Origin: Saccopteryx bilineata
Taxonomy: Eukaryota > Chordata > Mammalia > Chiroptera > Emballonuridae
Length of the DNA stretch: 64,000 nucleotides
Assembly (NCBI RefSeq): GCF_036850765.1
Contig: NC_089493.1
Location: 220,986,744-221,050,743, forward strand
Direction of reading: 5' to 3'
Shown: positions 36,561 to 49,237 of the stretch, one piece after another
Layout: every line of letters begins with the position of its first letter
Position numbering within the stretch: the stretch's first letter is position 1
Translations under genes and position numbers: made by a program
The notes under the pieces: model-generated
Database searches by the model: none
What the model saw: only the letters and a program-made list of their open reading frames with translations
What the model was told of the DNA's origin: nothing

Positions 36561-36572
36561 AAGCAAAAAAAA

Positions 36573-36612
36573 TACACACACACACACACACACACTCACA
36601 CACTCACACATA
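36573..36612 (+). repeat. CA dinucleotide microsatellite
   Basis: An uninterrupted run of CA repeats grades into CACACT variants. Confidence 0.97.
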
Positions 36613-39600
36613 CCTCACTAACTGCTTTAGCAGTGTGGAAACTTTCTCCTCAGAGTAAGTGGTTATCAAAATCAAGCACAGATCTCATTTTTGTTTAAGT
36701 TTCAAAGCAGTTCTATCTATCAGATGTCCCCAACAACATACGTTTATGCCTTGAAGAGTTGATGGTCTAGGAATTAGTTAAATGATAACTAAAAGAAAAA
36801 CTTGGCAATGAAAGTCTTAGGAGAATTAAGATTTCATTCCTCTCACTGGGAAAAGAAATATCACCATTATTTGAAGCTTACCAAAAAAAGATTTTTATGG
36901 GCATATTCTAGCCTACCACACTGTAATCAAGCATTTTTATGGGGACCATTTATATTAATAAGGCAGTCAAGGAGGAAACTTTAGTTAAGAAACATAAAGC
37001 GGCAGAAGCCTGAGGAGCCAGTTACCAGAAGGAAGAGGACCCAGCGTCTCCGATTGGGCTAGCCACACTGCCGTCATCCGGCTTCCGAACTCCATTTGCT
37101 TTTTCTTTGGCTGACATGGGGACACCCGGACCAGTCTCAAAGAGAAGGGCATGATGTCCGATCATGTGAAAAGCTATTAACATAGCCACAGTTGGCCCTG
37201 AGATATGCTTTCAAGAATTTAGAAGATCTGCCAGCCCCCATTTGAATTTTTCTTCAGAAAAGTGCACTTTTATTAGCACCCTTCTCCCTACTGTGGATAA
37301 AAATGACCTCAATAGTCTCATGGGGAAAAGAAAAAGAGCATTCTCGAGAGCCTCTGTAGATAAATTGAATTTCTGGCCAAGAATAAAAACGGGAAAGTCT
37401 GAAATGTTTAGCACGTCTGATTAAACCTTCAGTGGGATATTTCTCTTAGACAAAGCATTTGTCATAAGTAGCTTGTCTGCCTGGGTATGATTTATGTGGC
37501 TGGACTGAAATTGGCTGAATAATTTATGCTATTTATTGTTCAGGAAAGTTTCTCTTTTTTTAATAAATAAATAAATAAATATCACTGAGCCGGGAGAAGG
37601 GGGAAGTCGTGGCAAGTGTCGGTAGTGTGAGGAGGTGTGAGGAGGAAAGAAGTTATTTTTTTCCATGTTGAAAGCTAATAAAGTGTATCTAAGAGGAATG
37701 ATCTTCCCACAGAAGAGCAGAACTCTAATAGGTGAATACTGTCAGCATTTCCGATGAAACCAATTGGCTAAGAGAAGCTGTCAAATAGGTGTGAAATGAG
37801 GTAAAATGGTGATACACTTTCTTTTAAGGTACTTTGCTTTGTTCCTTACAGTGCCTTGCAGCAAAAAAAAAAAAAATTTAATTTAAATACTGAAAATGGA
37901 ATGCAGTTATATTGATTTAAATTTGCTAAGAACGTCCTGGACTCCATTTCCTGTTTCCTACAGAAGCACGGAGTGTGAGCCTGTGTTTGGGCCTGCACAC
38001 GAGTGCCGGCAGCTTGTCTACTGTTTGTGAGTGAGTCACAGTTTATTAGACCCGACCACAATGTTTATTAGCATAAAACACAAAATTTGAATTGCCAGTT
38101 TATAAAATTTTCAGAATGTATGATTACCTTTCTGCTCTTACTGTAAATTTTGACCTTGCTCCAATGATTTATCCCATCTGCGGAGCTGCTGGGCTCACGT
38201 TAGACCTCAGTTGTTTTTCTGTTGGGCTCTTTTTTTTTCTTTCTTTTGGTTACCATTTCACTGCATAAATTTTATTCCTGGAACCTAAGCCAAAGACAGT
38301 TACAGACAAAAGAATGGATGGATGAGTGTGCAGAAATGCATGTGGCTCAGTTCAGCTGAACAGTTTCATAGATAACTTACTATAAGCTATGACTAAAAAT
38401 ATTTGAAATGTTTACAGGCTGCATAATATATAGGTTTGACATATTAAAGGAGACTTCTATCAGCTGCTCAGTAACCATTCCAGAAAAACACCTTAAAAGA
38501 ACTCAAGCAAAATCACAGCCCCTCATCTGCAGTGCTGTTTCTAATTTGAAGGCAAATTCATCTCTGACATAGAGCAGATTCTGTGCAGGTGGAAGCAAGC
38601 CCCTCTCTGCTCCTCTCTCTGCCAGTCAAATTATGTCATCAGTGAAGGATCACTGGTTTTTAATGATACGGTGGCCTCCATACTGAGAAGCAGTCCTAGC
38701 AGAGCAGTATGCATAGCCAATAAAATGGCTGTCACCAAATTACAATTGACACTTAACATCACTAAATCTGCAGTGTAATTTCTTGTGACAGTTGTGTAGG
38801 TATATTAGAAGAAAATAATTTACTTCAAACCCAGCATGTTAGACACATTTTCCTGAGCGTAATTCATGTCACATTTACAGTAGCCAAAGCAAGCAGTCTC
38901 GAGGCAACCTTAATCTGGGAAGAGATCATAGATACTAACATGTTCATTGAAGTATGATTATTTATGCATGCAATAAACAAAGCTAGAGCAGTTGTTCATT
39001 GTAGGTTTTAATTGTTATTGTGGGTTTTAATTGTTATTGAGTTTTAAATGAATATTAGTCTATTTTGCTGTAGGGAATAAGAAAAACTACTTTAAAAAAA
39101 CAAAGCCACATTTTATATGGAAAACAGGCATCAGCTAAAAATTCTTAATTTTTTTTTCAGGATCAGACACTCGTGTGCCGCTCAGCCTACTCCAGGTCTA
39201 GATTGTGTTTGGACTTGAAATTCTATGCTGTCACGTGACAACAGCATGCACATGCAACTTTCAAAATACAAGTAAACTAAAACAGCATCAAGTCATTCTC
39301 TTCCTTCAGAGTGACAACATTGGAAAACAAAGGTTTGGAAGGCAGACAAGGTTTCTTCCAGAACACTGTTTGGAAACAGTCAGCCAGAGCAGATCTGCGG
39401 AGAGACCCTGCCCTGGCCTTCTACGCATGCATAAATATGTGACAGAGTTAAAGGTCTCCACTCTTCAGAATGAAGTGGTTTGAATGTCTTGTGAAATGGG
39501 ACTGCAAAAAATTCATTCCAACTTTGTCTCTAGGCGATTCACCTTTGGCCCAGTGATGATATGAGTCTTTCTGCTGATGGGGGAGATATAATAAGTCAGG

Positions 39601-41108
39601 TCAGGCAGTCTGTAGAAGGCAGGGGCCTATTTGTTAGCAGAATGAGGCAGGTGTACTGTTCTAAGGGAGATTAGCTCATCCCAGCATGATAATTACCTCA
39701 CAGGAAAGCCTCAAGGTGACACATCAAACGCGGCAGCCGCACATCCAGCCCTGGAAATGGGCATGCCTGTATCGTTAAGTAGTCTTAATTTAGAAACTCC
39801 AAATTTAAAAACACAAATCAGTGAGTGATAATTTCCCTGTCCTTTCATTAAGGCATTAAAACATCCCCTGCAAGTGCACGCTCACTAAAGAACGATAGCT
39901 AGATTACAGCTCAGCTGCCAGGCGCAGGAATTATCCTCTGTCCGCCTTGCTGGTTTTTTTTTCCTCCGAGTGGAAAACTGCAAACAAGAAGTAAGGGAGC
40001 CCACTTTCTGCTCGCTGAGGTCTTTTTGGCGGTTTGCGCATGTGCTGAAGCCCGCCTTCTGGAAAATAATTTTGAGTGGATTGTGTATTTTCCAAAGCAG
40101 AATCACAGCGTTTCAGCAATGTCACTAACGAGCAAATAATGGGAAATGGTACATGGGGTTATCTGGGGTTTTTTATACAAAGTTTGAGAACACAGAGTGC
40201 CCTTTCTGCCCCATCCTGACTTTGGGGTGGCCGTCCCAGCCCTGTCTTTGGCGGCTGAGTGATTTAGCCGTGCTCAGCAGAGCCGTGTCACTGCGGCAAG
40301 CAGCGGGCAAAAGCTAGACCTTCTTTGGTTTTCTAGGTCAGTGAATGTGACCTGAGAAATTCTTCAGTGTCAGTGGTCGCTTGAGCAGACTCCTGAGAGC
40401 AGAAGTTCTGGGGAGGTGGCAGACCGACTGCATGTCGACAGCTGCCAGATTTATCATGTGGGCACCGGACTGGGGTCTGCACCAAGAGAAGTGGCGAAAA
40501 TAGAAGCGGAGTGGGGACAATATGATTAGGAGTTGCAGAGTTTCACCAGCCTTTCAGTGAGAGGTATGGTGAGCAAGGAGGCTGTTTCTAAGGAGTTCTT
40601 AGAGGCATGAACTCACCGGAGCCTCACTGATAAGCAAAGTTTTTGAACAGGCATTCTTAAGGATGCATAGTGAGGAAGTATTTCACATATAAAATCAGAA
40701 TTAGGAACACCAATACTGATATAACAATCTTGATAAAGATCAAGTTTAAAAGAGGCTTAATTATGTCAGTAATAAATGCTTTGAGTTTTGTATTTAGTGT
40801 CTTTCGGGGGGGGGGATATCTATTTTATACTCTGAAGCGGCATTGAATTTATCATTCAAAAAATCTTGTGCTCTCATATTATTTAAGGTCCATTTTGCGT
40901 GAGGATAAACAGTGTGATAACCCCGGAATGATGTTTCTCATAGAGTGAATTTGGACTACATGTATGGTGGATCCTCATTTAAAAAACAAAAACAAAATTC
41001 CTGCCCCCTCACCTGAGACCCATGCTCCCGTGCTGTCTTCGGATACCCTGCCAGGACAGTGAGGCCTTCTCCTAGTACGGATCCAGTAGTGCACACACCC
41101 TTGTTGTC
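36613..41108. other. Repeat-poor stretch, possible conserved non-coding DNA
   Basis: About 4.5 kb in which I recognise no SINE, LINE or LTR, only a short AAAT tract at 37561-37580 and homopolymers. AT-rich segments with homeobox-like ATTA/TAAT cores (for example 38050-38150 and 38740-39060) alternate with GC-richer ones. No coding frame is convincing. Enrichment in conserved non-coding elements is an inference that needs alignment. Confidence 0.35.
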
Positions 41109-41124
41109 AAAACCCCTGCATCAG

Positions 41125-41698
41125 GGATTTGGCATGGTGCTGGTGCCAACTTGGACTCGGTGAACATGTTAAGGACACTACTCTTTTATGGATTCTTGCT
41201 GTATTGGCCAAGAGTTTGCTTAAAGGCTTTAATCACTGTAAAAAAAAAAAAAAAATAGAAGACTGGATAAAGAAGATGTGGCACATATACACTATGGTAT
41301 ACTACTCAGCCATAAGAAATGATGACATTGGATCATTTACAACAAAATGGTGGGATCTTGATAACATTATACGGAGTGAAATAAGTAAATCAGAAAAAAC
41401 CAAGAACTGCATGATTCCATACATTGGTGGGACATAAAAATGAGACTAAGAGACATGGACAAGAGTGTGGTGGTTGGGGGTGGGGGAAGAAGGGAGAGGG
41501 GGAGGGGGAGGGGCACAAAGAAAACTAGATAGCAGGTGACGGAGGACAATTTGATTTTGGGTGATGGGTATGCAACATAATTGAATGACAAGATAACCTG
41601 GACATATTTTTTTGAATATATGTACCCTGATTTATTGATGTCACCCCATTAAAATTAATAAAAATTTATTTATAAAAAACAAAAAACAACAAAAAAAA
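41125..41698 (+). mobile_element. Composite retroelement, copy A
   Basis: An unidentified 5' module (to about 41239) is followed by an internal A-run (41240-41255) and then the LINE-1 3' end, from the gactggataaagaagatgtggcac point to the tgatgtcaccccatt terminus and an A-rich tail. The flanks share CCCTGCATCAG at 41114-41124 and 41699-41709, so this is one retrotransposition event, truncated at its 5' end. Copy B carries the same internal junction. A frame stays open across the junction at 41129-41437. Confidence 0.82.
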
Positions 41699-41709
41699 CC
41701 CTGCATCAG

Positions 41710-42260
41710 CCCTACCACCATGACTCGCAACATCTGGAGCAAGAAATCAAATACATACAGTAATTCCCTCTGTAGAAAAAAGCATCTACAGAAACTGTAC
41801 ATAAAAACCATTGATGATGGCAGAATGCAGCATGAAATTCTGGACACATTTATTAAGTAACGTTATTTTGAAAACATTACAATTGTGTTACTATTATTAT
41901 GGGATCTTGCCAAAGAAAAATACCTTCACACAGAAGGAATAAGTTAACTGAGGGCAGGTGGTATCTCATCTCTTAGTGTTCTGATACTTCTGAACCAGGT
42001 CATATGACTCCCATTGCCAAACCAGGGTCAGTTTGTCACAGAACATGTGACCTGTTACCTCTTTATAAAAAACAGCTGATTGCAAGAAATTGTTTCCTGA
42101 AATATCAAAGTTAGAATAATTTTGTTAAAAAAGACATTAAAGATTTCTTTTGGGAAAGTCCCTACTAAAGAAAGTTTCTGTCCTCTGTAGGAAAAAGAAT
42201 TGACTGAACACATACATACCACAATCACTACAATCACACATGTAAATATACCCTCATCCA
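41710..42260. other. Spacer between composite copies
   Basis: About 550 bp of unique-looking DNA between the tail ends of the two composite copies. No gene is seen. Confidence 0.5.
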
Positions 42261-42865
42261 TTTTATTTTATTTTTTTTATAAATAAATTTTTATTAATTT
42301 TAATGGGGTGACATCAATAAATCAGGGTACATATAGTCAAAGAAAACATGTTCAGGTTATCTTGTCATTTAATTATGTTGCATACCCATCACCCAAAGTC
42401 AGATTGTCCTCCGTCACCTGCTATCTAGTTTTCTTTGTGCCCCTCCCTCTCCCCCTCCCCTTCTCCCTCCTCATAACCACCTACCCCATAAGTTCCCCCT
42501 ACCCCATAACTTCCCCCTACCCCATAACCACCACAATCTTGTCCATGTCTCTTAGTCTCATTTTTATGTCCCACCAATGTATGAAATCATGCAGTTCTTG
42601 GTTTTTTTCTGATTTACTTATTTCACTTCTTATAATGTTATCAAGATCCCACCATTTCGTTGTAAATGATCCATCATTTCTTATGGCTGAGTAGTATACC
42701 AAGTGTATATGTGCCATATCTTCTTTATCCAGTCTTCTATTTTTTTTACAGTGATTAAAGCCTTTAAGCAAACTCTTGGCCAATACAGCAAGAATCCATA
42801 AAAGAGTAGTGTCCTTAACATGTTCACCAAGTCCAAGTTGGCACCAACACCATTTCAAATCCCTG
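42261..42865 (-). mobile_element. Composite retroelement, copy B
   Basis: Minus-strand copy. Reading the complement: 5' module (42865-42748), a short A-run (42747-42740), the same LINE-1 entry point (gactggataaagaagat), a diverged LINE-1 3' end and an A-rich tail (42261-42290 as T-rich). Homology to copy A stops at about 42865, but the unidentified 5' module may continue to about 43190. A 19-20 bp unit of ccctaccccataa type is tandemly repeated about three times at 42480-42537. I did not find a TSD. Confidence 0.78.
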
Positions 42866-43335
42866 CAAATGCAACCCAACCACAGTTCAGTCCATTAGGA
42901 GCTGTCCCAAGGAGCAGGAGTTCAGGAAAAGTCCACATCCAGGAAAAGTCCGCATGGCACTGGAATTGTTGTCACAATTCTATACTTTGCAGCTCATGTC
43001 CAAGTCCCAATGACCGCTGCTTCTAGCTGGTAATGATTCAGGTAGACTGAAAAAGCCATCTGCAACATGTGTGGAGATGGAGCTTCTGTTCTCCTCTGCC
43101 TGGAGAGATGAGACCAGGTTGCTTTTCCCTGGAGCTCTGTGACTGTGGTGTGGTAAAGAGAACCTTGGGATACACTAAGCTGGGTGGCAAAGGTAAATTC
43201 ATAATAGAAGTTACAGAATGGGGAGGTCTTTATTTGTAGCCTTGTTTCATTTCATTTTACTGAAAAATACAATATAGTTGAAATCTACTCTGTTTATTTT
43301 TTTAAAGCAAGAAGCACATTTAAATTAAAAAAGAA
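42866..43335 (-). other. Possible upstream part of the composite 5' module
   Basis: On the complement this lies directly upstream of the copy-B module and contains a near-duplicate of ggacttttcctg at two adjacent sites (about 42918-42955). It could belong to the element or be host DNA. Its identity is unknown. Confidence 0.35.
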
Positions 43336-43339
43336 AAAC

Positions 43340-44235
43340 TAAACACATTGTATGTCATTGGGGAAATGCAAATTAAAACAATGGGATATGGGATATTACC
43401 TATTATGATGGCCAAAATCCAGAGCACCAACACCACCAAATACTGGTGAGGATGTGGAGCAATGGAAACTCTCATTTATTGCTTCTCTAAAATTGTAGAG
43501 CCACTTTGGAAGTTTCTTATACAACTGAACATACTCTTACCATACAATCAAGCAATCACATATCTTGGTATTTAGCCTAAGGAGTTAAAAACTTATGGTC
43601 ACACAAAAATCTGCATGCTGATGTTCACAGTAGCTTTAAGCATAATTGCTTAAACTTAGATGAAACTAAAGTGTCCTTCAATAGATAAATAGATAAATAA
43701 ACTGTGATACATACAGATAATGGAATATTATTTAGCACTAAAAAGATATAAGCTACTAAGACATGAAAAGATATGGAGAAAACTTAAATATATATTACTA
43801 AGTGAAAGAAGCCAATCTTAAAAGTCTCTATACTGGATAATTCCAACAATAACATTCTGGAAATGGCACAGTAAAAAGATCAAGGCTTACCAAGGGTTGA
43901 AGAAGGATTAGGATAAAAAGACAAAGCAAAGAGGATTTTCAAGTCAGTGAAAACATTCTGTATGATAGTATAATGATGATTACATGCCATTAGACAATTG
44001 TCTAAACTCAGAAAGCACAACACCAAAAGGGAACCCTAAACTATGGACTTCGTGTGATTATGCAGTGTCAATGTAAGATCATACAGTATATGGTAACATC
44101 TACCACCTAATGGGGATTTTGATAATGGGGAAGACTCTGGATATGGGGGGGGGGGGATATGTGGGAAATCTCTGTACCATCCTCTCACTTTTGTTTTGAA
44201 CCTAAAGCTTCTCTAGAAGATTGTAAAAAAAAAAA
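43340..44235 (+). mobile_element. Old LINE-1 3' end
   Basis: Diverged ORF2 C-terminus and 3' UTR: gtatgtcattggggaaatgcaaattaaaacaa, tggtgaggatgtggagcaatgg, a taatggaatattatttagc stretch, gtgaaagaagccaatctt, and a poly(A) at about 44225-44238. It belongs to an older subfamily than the copy at 1068. A G-homopolymer lies at about 44146-44157. Confidence 0.85.
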
Positions 44236-44399
44236 AAATTCAACATTTATTCTTGCAATAACTATACATTTTCTTGAATAGTTAAAAATACTCAACAGAA
44301 GATTAAATTTGTCCAAATCAGTCAAGTTAGAAAGTTCTACATTTTGCCAGAAATTAACTTTCCATGATTATAAATAAGCATTTTTGAAGCTTTTAAGGT

Positions 44400-44935
44400 T
44401 GAAGTTGCAGTTGTCTGCTGCTATATAAAAAACCATCCTAAAACTTATCATTTTATTATTTTTTATTATTTTATGGGTCAGAATATTAGAGAGGGACTCA
44501 AGTTGGAAAATTTTTCTGCTTCACATGGTGATTTGATGATACCCAGCTAGAAGTTGACCATCTGGATTCCTTACTCACATACTTGGAGCCTGGGATGGAC
44601 TTGCTGAAACAGCTGGGATTTGGCCAAACTGGTCTCTCTCCCTTCTGCCTCTCCACATGGCTCGGTTGCTCACAGCGGGGCAGTCTCAGGGTGACCATAT
44701 TTCTCACAGAGTTGATCAACACTCCAAGAGTGAGTGTTCCAAGGGACAGGCAGTAGACCCTTTTAGTCTCCTACAGCCTAGACCCCAAAACTGGCAAAGC
44801 ATCACTTCTATTATGTTCTATTGGTCAAAGCAGTCCCAGAGCTTCACCTGGGTTCAGGAGTAGGAAACACAGAGACATGTCTTAATGGGAAAAATATCAA
44901 AGATTTTTGTGGCTACCTTCAATCTGCTACAACAG
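44400..44935 (+). repeat. Ancient interspersed repeat, family uncertain
   Basis: It begins gtctgctgctatataaaaaaccatcctaaaac and ends attctattggtcaaagcag-like ... ctacaatctgctaca, with a tgggtcagaat segment and a ccacatggctc segment between. The layout matches a widespread old mammalian repeat (probably LTR-derived) also seen at 32665. I could not name it. Confidence 0.5.
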
Positions 44936-46718
44936 AACGTTTTATTTTAGGATTGCATTGTTAAAAAACTTTCCTGCAAAGAACATGCACTGCACCCAGT
45001 TTCCTTATTGGAAATACCCAATTTTCAGGACCAATTTCAGTGTTTTTAGTTAGAGAATAACCAACAAAGAAAGTCATAAAACTTAACTCTAGAACAAGCT
45101 GTGTGTCACATGGAGTATTCAGCCTATGCCCAATATAAAGTAGGTTCAACAGGAAAAGGTAAGACACCTTCTCCCTAGTACAGTTAGCATTAGTGGCCCT
45201 AATGAAACCAACTTACTAGAAATGGCCATAACCAACTCTTCATAATTGTGCAGTATCCACTGCCATTTAAAAAACAAGGCAATGTTACTCAGAATATGGG
45301 CAGGTCTCTTCATAGGTTTCAAAAGATATCACTAGCCATAGTATCTCCATCTATAAGCACATGTTCCCAAAATGTTAGTAAGCTGGCAAACTTTTCTACC
45401 TCACCTTCAAAGAATGACCTCTCCTTAATTTATACCAACAACTATTTTGCAAAGTCTGTTCTGTTACCTACAATTTGCTTTGGCTTGATGTCATGGTTTT
45501 ATTAGTTCTGCAATGCTCTTTAATTCTACTGCTCAGTATATCTTGATATTTCTTCTAGTAACTTTGCTTTGAGGACAAACCATATACCACCTTCAGAGGC
45601 AAGAAGTTACAAAAGAAAAAGAAAAAGCAGAGTGGTACCCTAAGGCCAGGATCTGTTAGGAGGGAGAAGGAATTAATGAAGCCTGAAGTGGGAGAAGAGA
45701 TTGAGACCTTACCATGACACCCTTCTAATGCCCTACTGAGGAACATAAGCATTATGAATAAGCAATGGAGAGCCAATAAAGAATTTTGCAGGATGTAGAA
45801 GAAAGACCAAAGTTAATCTACTACCAGGGGACTCTAATGAATAGATTAAGTTAGTCATTTTTGTTGAGGAAAGAAAAAAGAAAGGTTAAAATCCCAAACC
45901 TGAACCCTGAATCCCATAATACCACCTAATAATTTTTAACTAAATTCAAGAGTGGAAAATGTTATATAGATCAATGTCCACCTTATAGGGCTTTTGTCCC
46001 AAATTCCAACCTGGCCTTCCATCCTGATAAACTAGGCTTGGTCGTATAAACTAGGATTACTTTTACTACTTAACAAAAGGCCCGTTGTCAGGACACAGTA
46101 CAGGGCTTCTCAACCACCATCCCTGGTTCTAGAGTCAGGTCTCCAGCTTCAGGATGTGAGTACTCTGCCTCAATGAGGAGGTGTGAAATGAGAGTGCTTT
46201 TTCCAAGAACTTAGTGAAGAACCTGCTCCAACCAAGAATTCACTCTGTGCTCCCTGTGCACAACAGGCTTTCTCGGGATAAAGGCATTCCTTGGATGGAT
46301 GTGGTTATATGAATCTCACCAGCAGCAGGAAAGAGAAGAGAATAATAGTAACACACACAAAAAAATTGGGTCAACAGGGGTTTACTCCCTAGAGTCCTGA
46401 GTTCCTTTCCTAGGATTATTTAATCTCTTGAACACCCTCAAAGATATATTTAAACAATTTTGTGTGTCATTTAATAAAAAGTGATAAAATTATTTTTATT
46501 TTAAGTTAGTACATTATTAAATAGTGTGCTATATAGTTCAATATGTTATATAAAGATATTTTGTATTAAGAATTTTTACACTGACAAGAAAGTCATGTTA
46601 TTTAATTAAATCCAGTTTATGTAATAAAAAGGACAATATGCTTGACTAACAATTTAAAAGCAGCATTTTTTCTTTAAGTATAGCAAAAAGTAGATATGAA
46701 TTAAACTATACTGGCACA
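44936..46718. other. Unique DNA
   Basis: I see no supported gene or repeat in this stretch. Confidence 0.45.
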
Positions 46719-47045
46719 GGCCCTGGCTGGTGGGCTCAGCCAGCGTGGGGATGTCCCAGTTTGATTCCTAGTCAGGACACACAGGAGAAGTGACCGTCTG
46801 CTTCTCTACACCTCCTTCTCCCCCTTCTCTTCAACCCCTCACAGCCATGGCTAGATTGATTTGAGCAAGTTGGCCCCTGGTGCTGAGAATGGCTCAGTGT
46901 CTTCCACTTCAGGCATTAAAAATAGCTCAGCTGCTGAGCAACAGAGCAATGGCTCAGAGCATCACCCCACAGGGGGCTTTCTGGGTGGATCCCAGTCAAG
47001 AAACATGCAGGAATCTATCTCTCTGCCTCCCCTGCTCTCACGTAA

Positions 47046-47085
<40 letters not shown>

Positions 47086-47087
47086 AA
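46719..47087 (+). mobile_element. Long bat tRNA-SINE, diverged, AAAT tail
   Basis: An older copy: ggccctggctggtgggctcag head, part of the tRNA region deleted, then acacaggagaagtgaccgtctgcttc, an accccacaggg-like body and a long TAAA/AAAT microsatellite tail (about 47045-47087). Imperfect flanking repeats (actatactggca / aatatattggca) suggest TSDs. Confidence 0.85.
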
Positions 47088-47507
47088 TATATTGGCATAT
47101 TCTGCTGTAAATGAAAAGGCAACTGGAAAGCTATTATTTTCGCTTTTTAATATTAGTTTTTGAAATGTTAGACGCACTTTGGTTCCCATACAAGAATCTG
47201 ATCAGATGAATGAGGCATACACAACTGTTGAAGAGAGTCTTGAGGAAACTTTGGAGAATTGTTATCATCTCTATGCTCCTCAAACGTGTTGCCTTTTGGT
47301 ATCACTGCTGTGTATTTTTTATCCATACACAACAGTCCATTATGGGTATAAGTTAAACATTCTATGACTAAGAAAACAAACTAAAACTGGACAGTGTCTG
47401 ACCTCTATAGCAGTGAGCAGGTACTGAGCTGACCTAAATCCCCTGAGTAAATCATCTTACCTCTACATTCTCACTCAGTTATTTTAAGTAGAGATGTCAT
47501 TACTACC

Positions 47508-47700
47508 TGGAACATTGGTTTTCAGGTGTGTCCGCTGGAGCAGTCACATCAGCATCCCCTGTGAACTTGTGAGAAATGCAAATTCTTAGGCACCAGCCCA
47601 GACTCACTGAATCAGGAACCTTGGGGTGAGGCCCAGCAATTTGCCTTCCAACAAGTCTTCCACTATTTGGATGCATGCTGAAGTTTAACCCTGACCGAGA
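47508..47700 (+). mobile_element. MER5A-type hAT element
   Basis: Runs from ggaacattggttttcagg through cacatcagcatcccctgtgaacttgtgagaaatgcaaattctt and actgaatcagga to tgcatgctgaagttt, which is nearly the whole MER5A layout. It is ancient and non-coding. Confidence 0.82.
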
Positions 47701-47944
47701 ACACGTGGAAATGCCGCACAGGCCCTTTGGGGAAAATCTGCCCTGGGGAGTGAGAAGCACAAACTCTCAGGCAGGCCGGCATGTAGGCAGACAGCCCACG
47801 GAAGCCCTGGCAAAAGAAACGATTGATTCAGGTTGCATTATTAATATGGAAGAAACATTCTAGGAGAGGAAGTGCTTTCTTCAGAAAGAGAAGAATTGAA
47901 AGAAAACTTCAGTTCCATCTCACATTTGTGGCTTATTTTTAGAG

Positions 47945-48115
47945 TATCAGCTTTGGCTTGGTGTCAGACCGGCCTGCTTTGAAAATGCTAGCCCGTTCTC
48001 TTATCGGCTGCATGACTGGTCATAGGAGGGAAACTGAATTCTTCATCTGTAAAATGAAGAGTTGTAAAATAAATCTGTCCTTGTGGAATTGTGGTGGGAT
48101 TTTATGACCTATCAC
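47945..48115 (+). repeat. MIR fragment
   Basis: A degenerate MIR: tggtgtcagaccggcctgctttg, gctgcatgactggtcat and ttcttcatctgtaaaatgaag. Confidence 0.6.
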
Positions 48116-48933
48116 TCGTAGAGGTAAGCCCAACACAGGAGAATTTCTTTACTTAAATGGTACAGTGGTGGGATAATTAACCAAGAAATTATTTTGGTTT
48201 TATTCTCCCTTTATTTTTCCCAACCGTCCCTCCTGCCACTTGTAGCCAGGAGCCGGGTTTGTGCTGCCCTGGCTCTGGGATGGTTTGCATCAGAGCAGAC
48301 TGCACCAGCTGTAGAAGACAGTGGCTCTCACTGAGGAGACTGTGCCTGGGAGCTGGAAGCTGGAAGGAGGAGGCAAAGAAGGGAGTGACTTTGAGAAGGG
48401 CAGAAAGGGGTTTCTCGCATCCTGACGGGACGCCAGAGGCAGTGGGGCTCCAGTGAGGAGCGGGATCCAGGCACTCCTCCGTGGTAGTGTGAGCAGAAGG
48501 AGGTGAAACCCAGGCGGATCAGGGCAGAAGGGCTCTGTGCAGTTTGTTGGACTGGACTCCCAACACTGGCTTTGTAAACATTCCTGGCACAGAAGCAAGG
48601 CAGCAAAACCTTCTGAACACAAATAAACACGCAGACTAAGAGAACGGGTATCCAAAGGTAATAACCTCGGTGGCCCTGTGATGGGCAGAGAGTACTCAGG
48701 CCTTCTTTGAGTCCCAAGGGCCTCGGCACAAAGCAGGCAGTGGAAAGAATCTTAAATCTAACTGAACTTCCTGTCAGGTCCACAAGGTGTCTTGGGGATG
48801 GATTGGCGTTGGTACAAAACAATTTTCCAAAGTGATATTTCTTGTATATTTGAATTTGTAGATTGATCATTATACCCTGTGCTATATTTTTATTAACAGC
48901 CACTTTACCTTCAAATTTATACAGATATATTCT
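48116..48933. other. Unique DNA, GC-richer
   Basis: The stretch 48240-48560 is GC-richer than its surroundings and carries overlapping open frames on both strands. None shows a recognisable domain. No gene is called. Confidence 0.4.
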
Positions 48934-48941
48934 ATGTAGTT

Positions 48942-49237
48942 CAGTGGTCTCCAGCCCCTGGGCTGCAGACTGGTACCGGTCCGTGGGCCATTTGGTACCA
49001 ATCCGCAGAGAAAGAATAAATAAGTTACATTATTTCCGTTTTATTTATATTTAAGTCTGAACGATGTTTTATTTTTTAAAAATGACCAGATTCCCGCTGT
49101 TACATCCATCTAAGACTCATTCTTAATGCTTGTCTTGGTCACATGATACATTTATCCATCCCACCCTAAAGGCCAGTCCGTGAAAATATTTTTGACCTTA
49201 AACCGGTCCGTGGCCCAAAAAAGGTTGGGGACCACTG
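48942..49237. mobile_element. Non-autonomous hAT transposon (MITE)
   Basis: This 296-bp element has imperfect terminal inverted repeats: CAGTGGTCTCCAGCC at the left and, in the complement of the right end, CAGTGGTCCCCAACC. A perfect 8-bp TSD, ATGTAGTT, lies at 48934-48941 and 49238-49245. An 8-bp duplication with CAGTGG-type ends is the signature of hAT transposase. No transposase is encoded, so it was moved in trans. The intact TSD and near-intact ends suggest it is not very old. Confidence 0.93.

Noticed and set aside
48259..48903. Overlapping open frames in a GC-richer patch
   Set aside because: Frames overlap on both strands, and no recognisable domain is seen.
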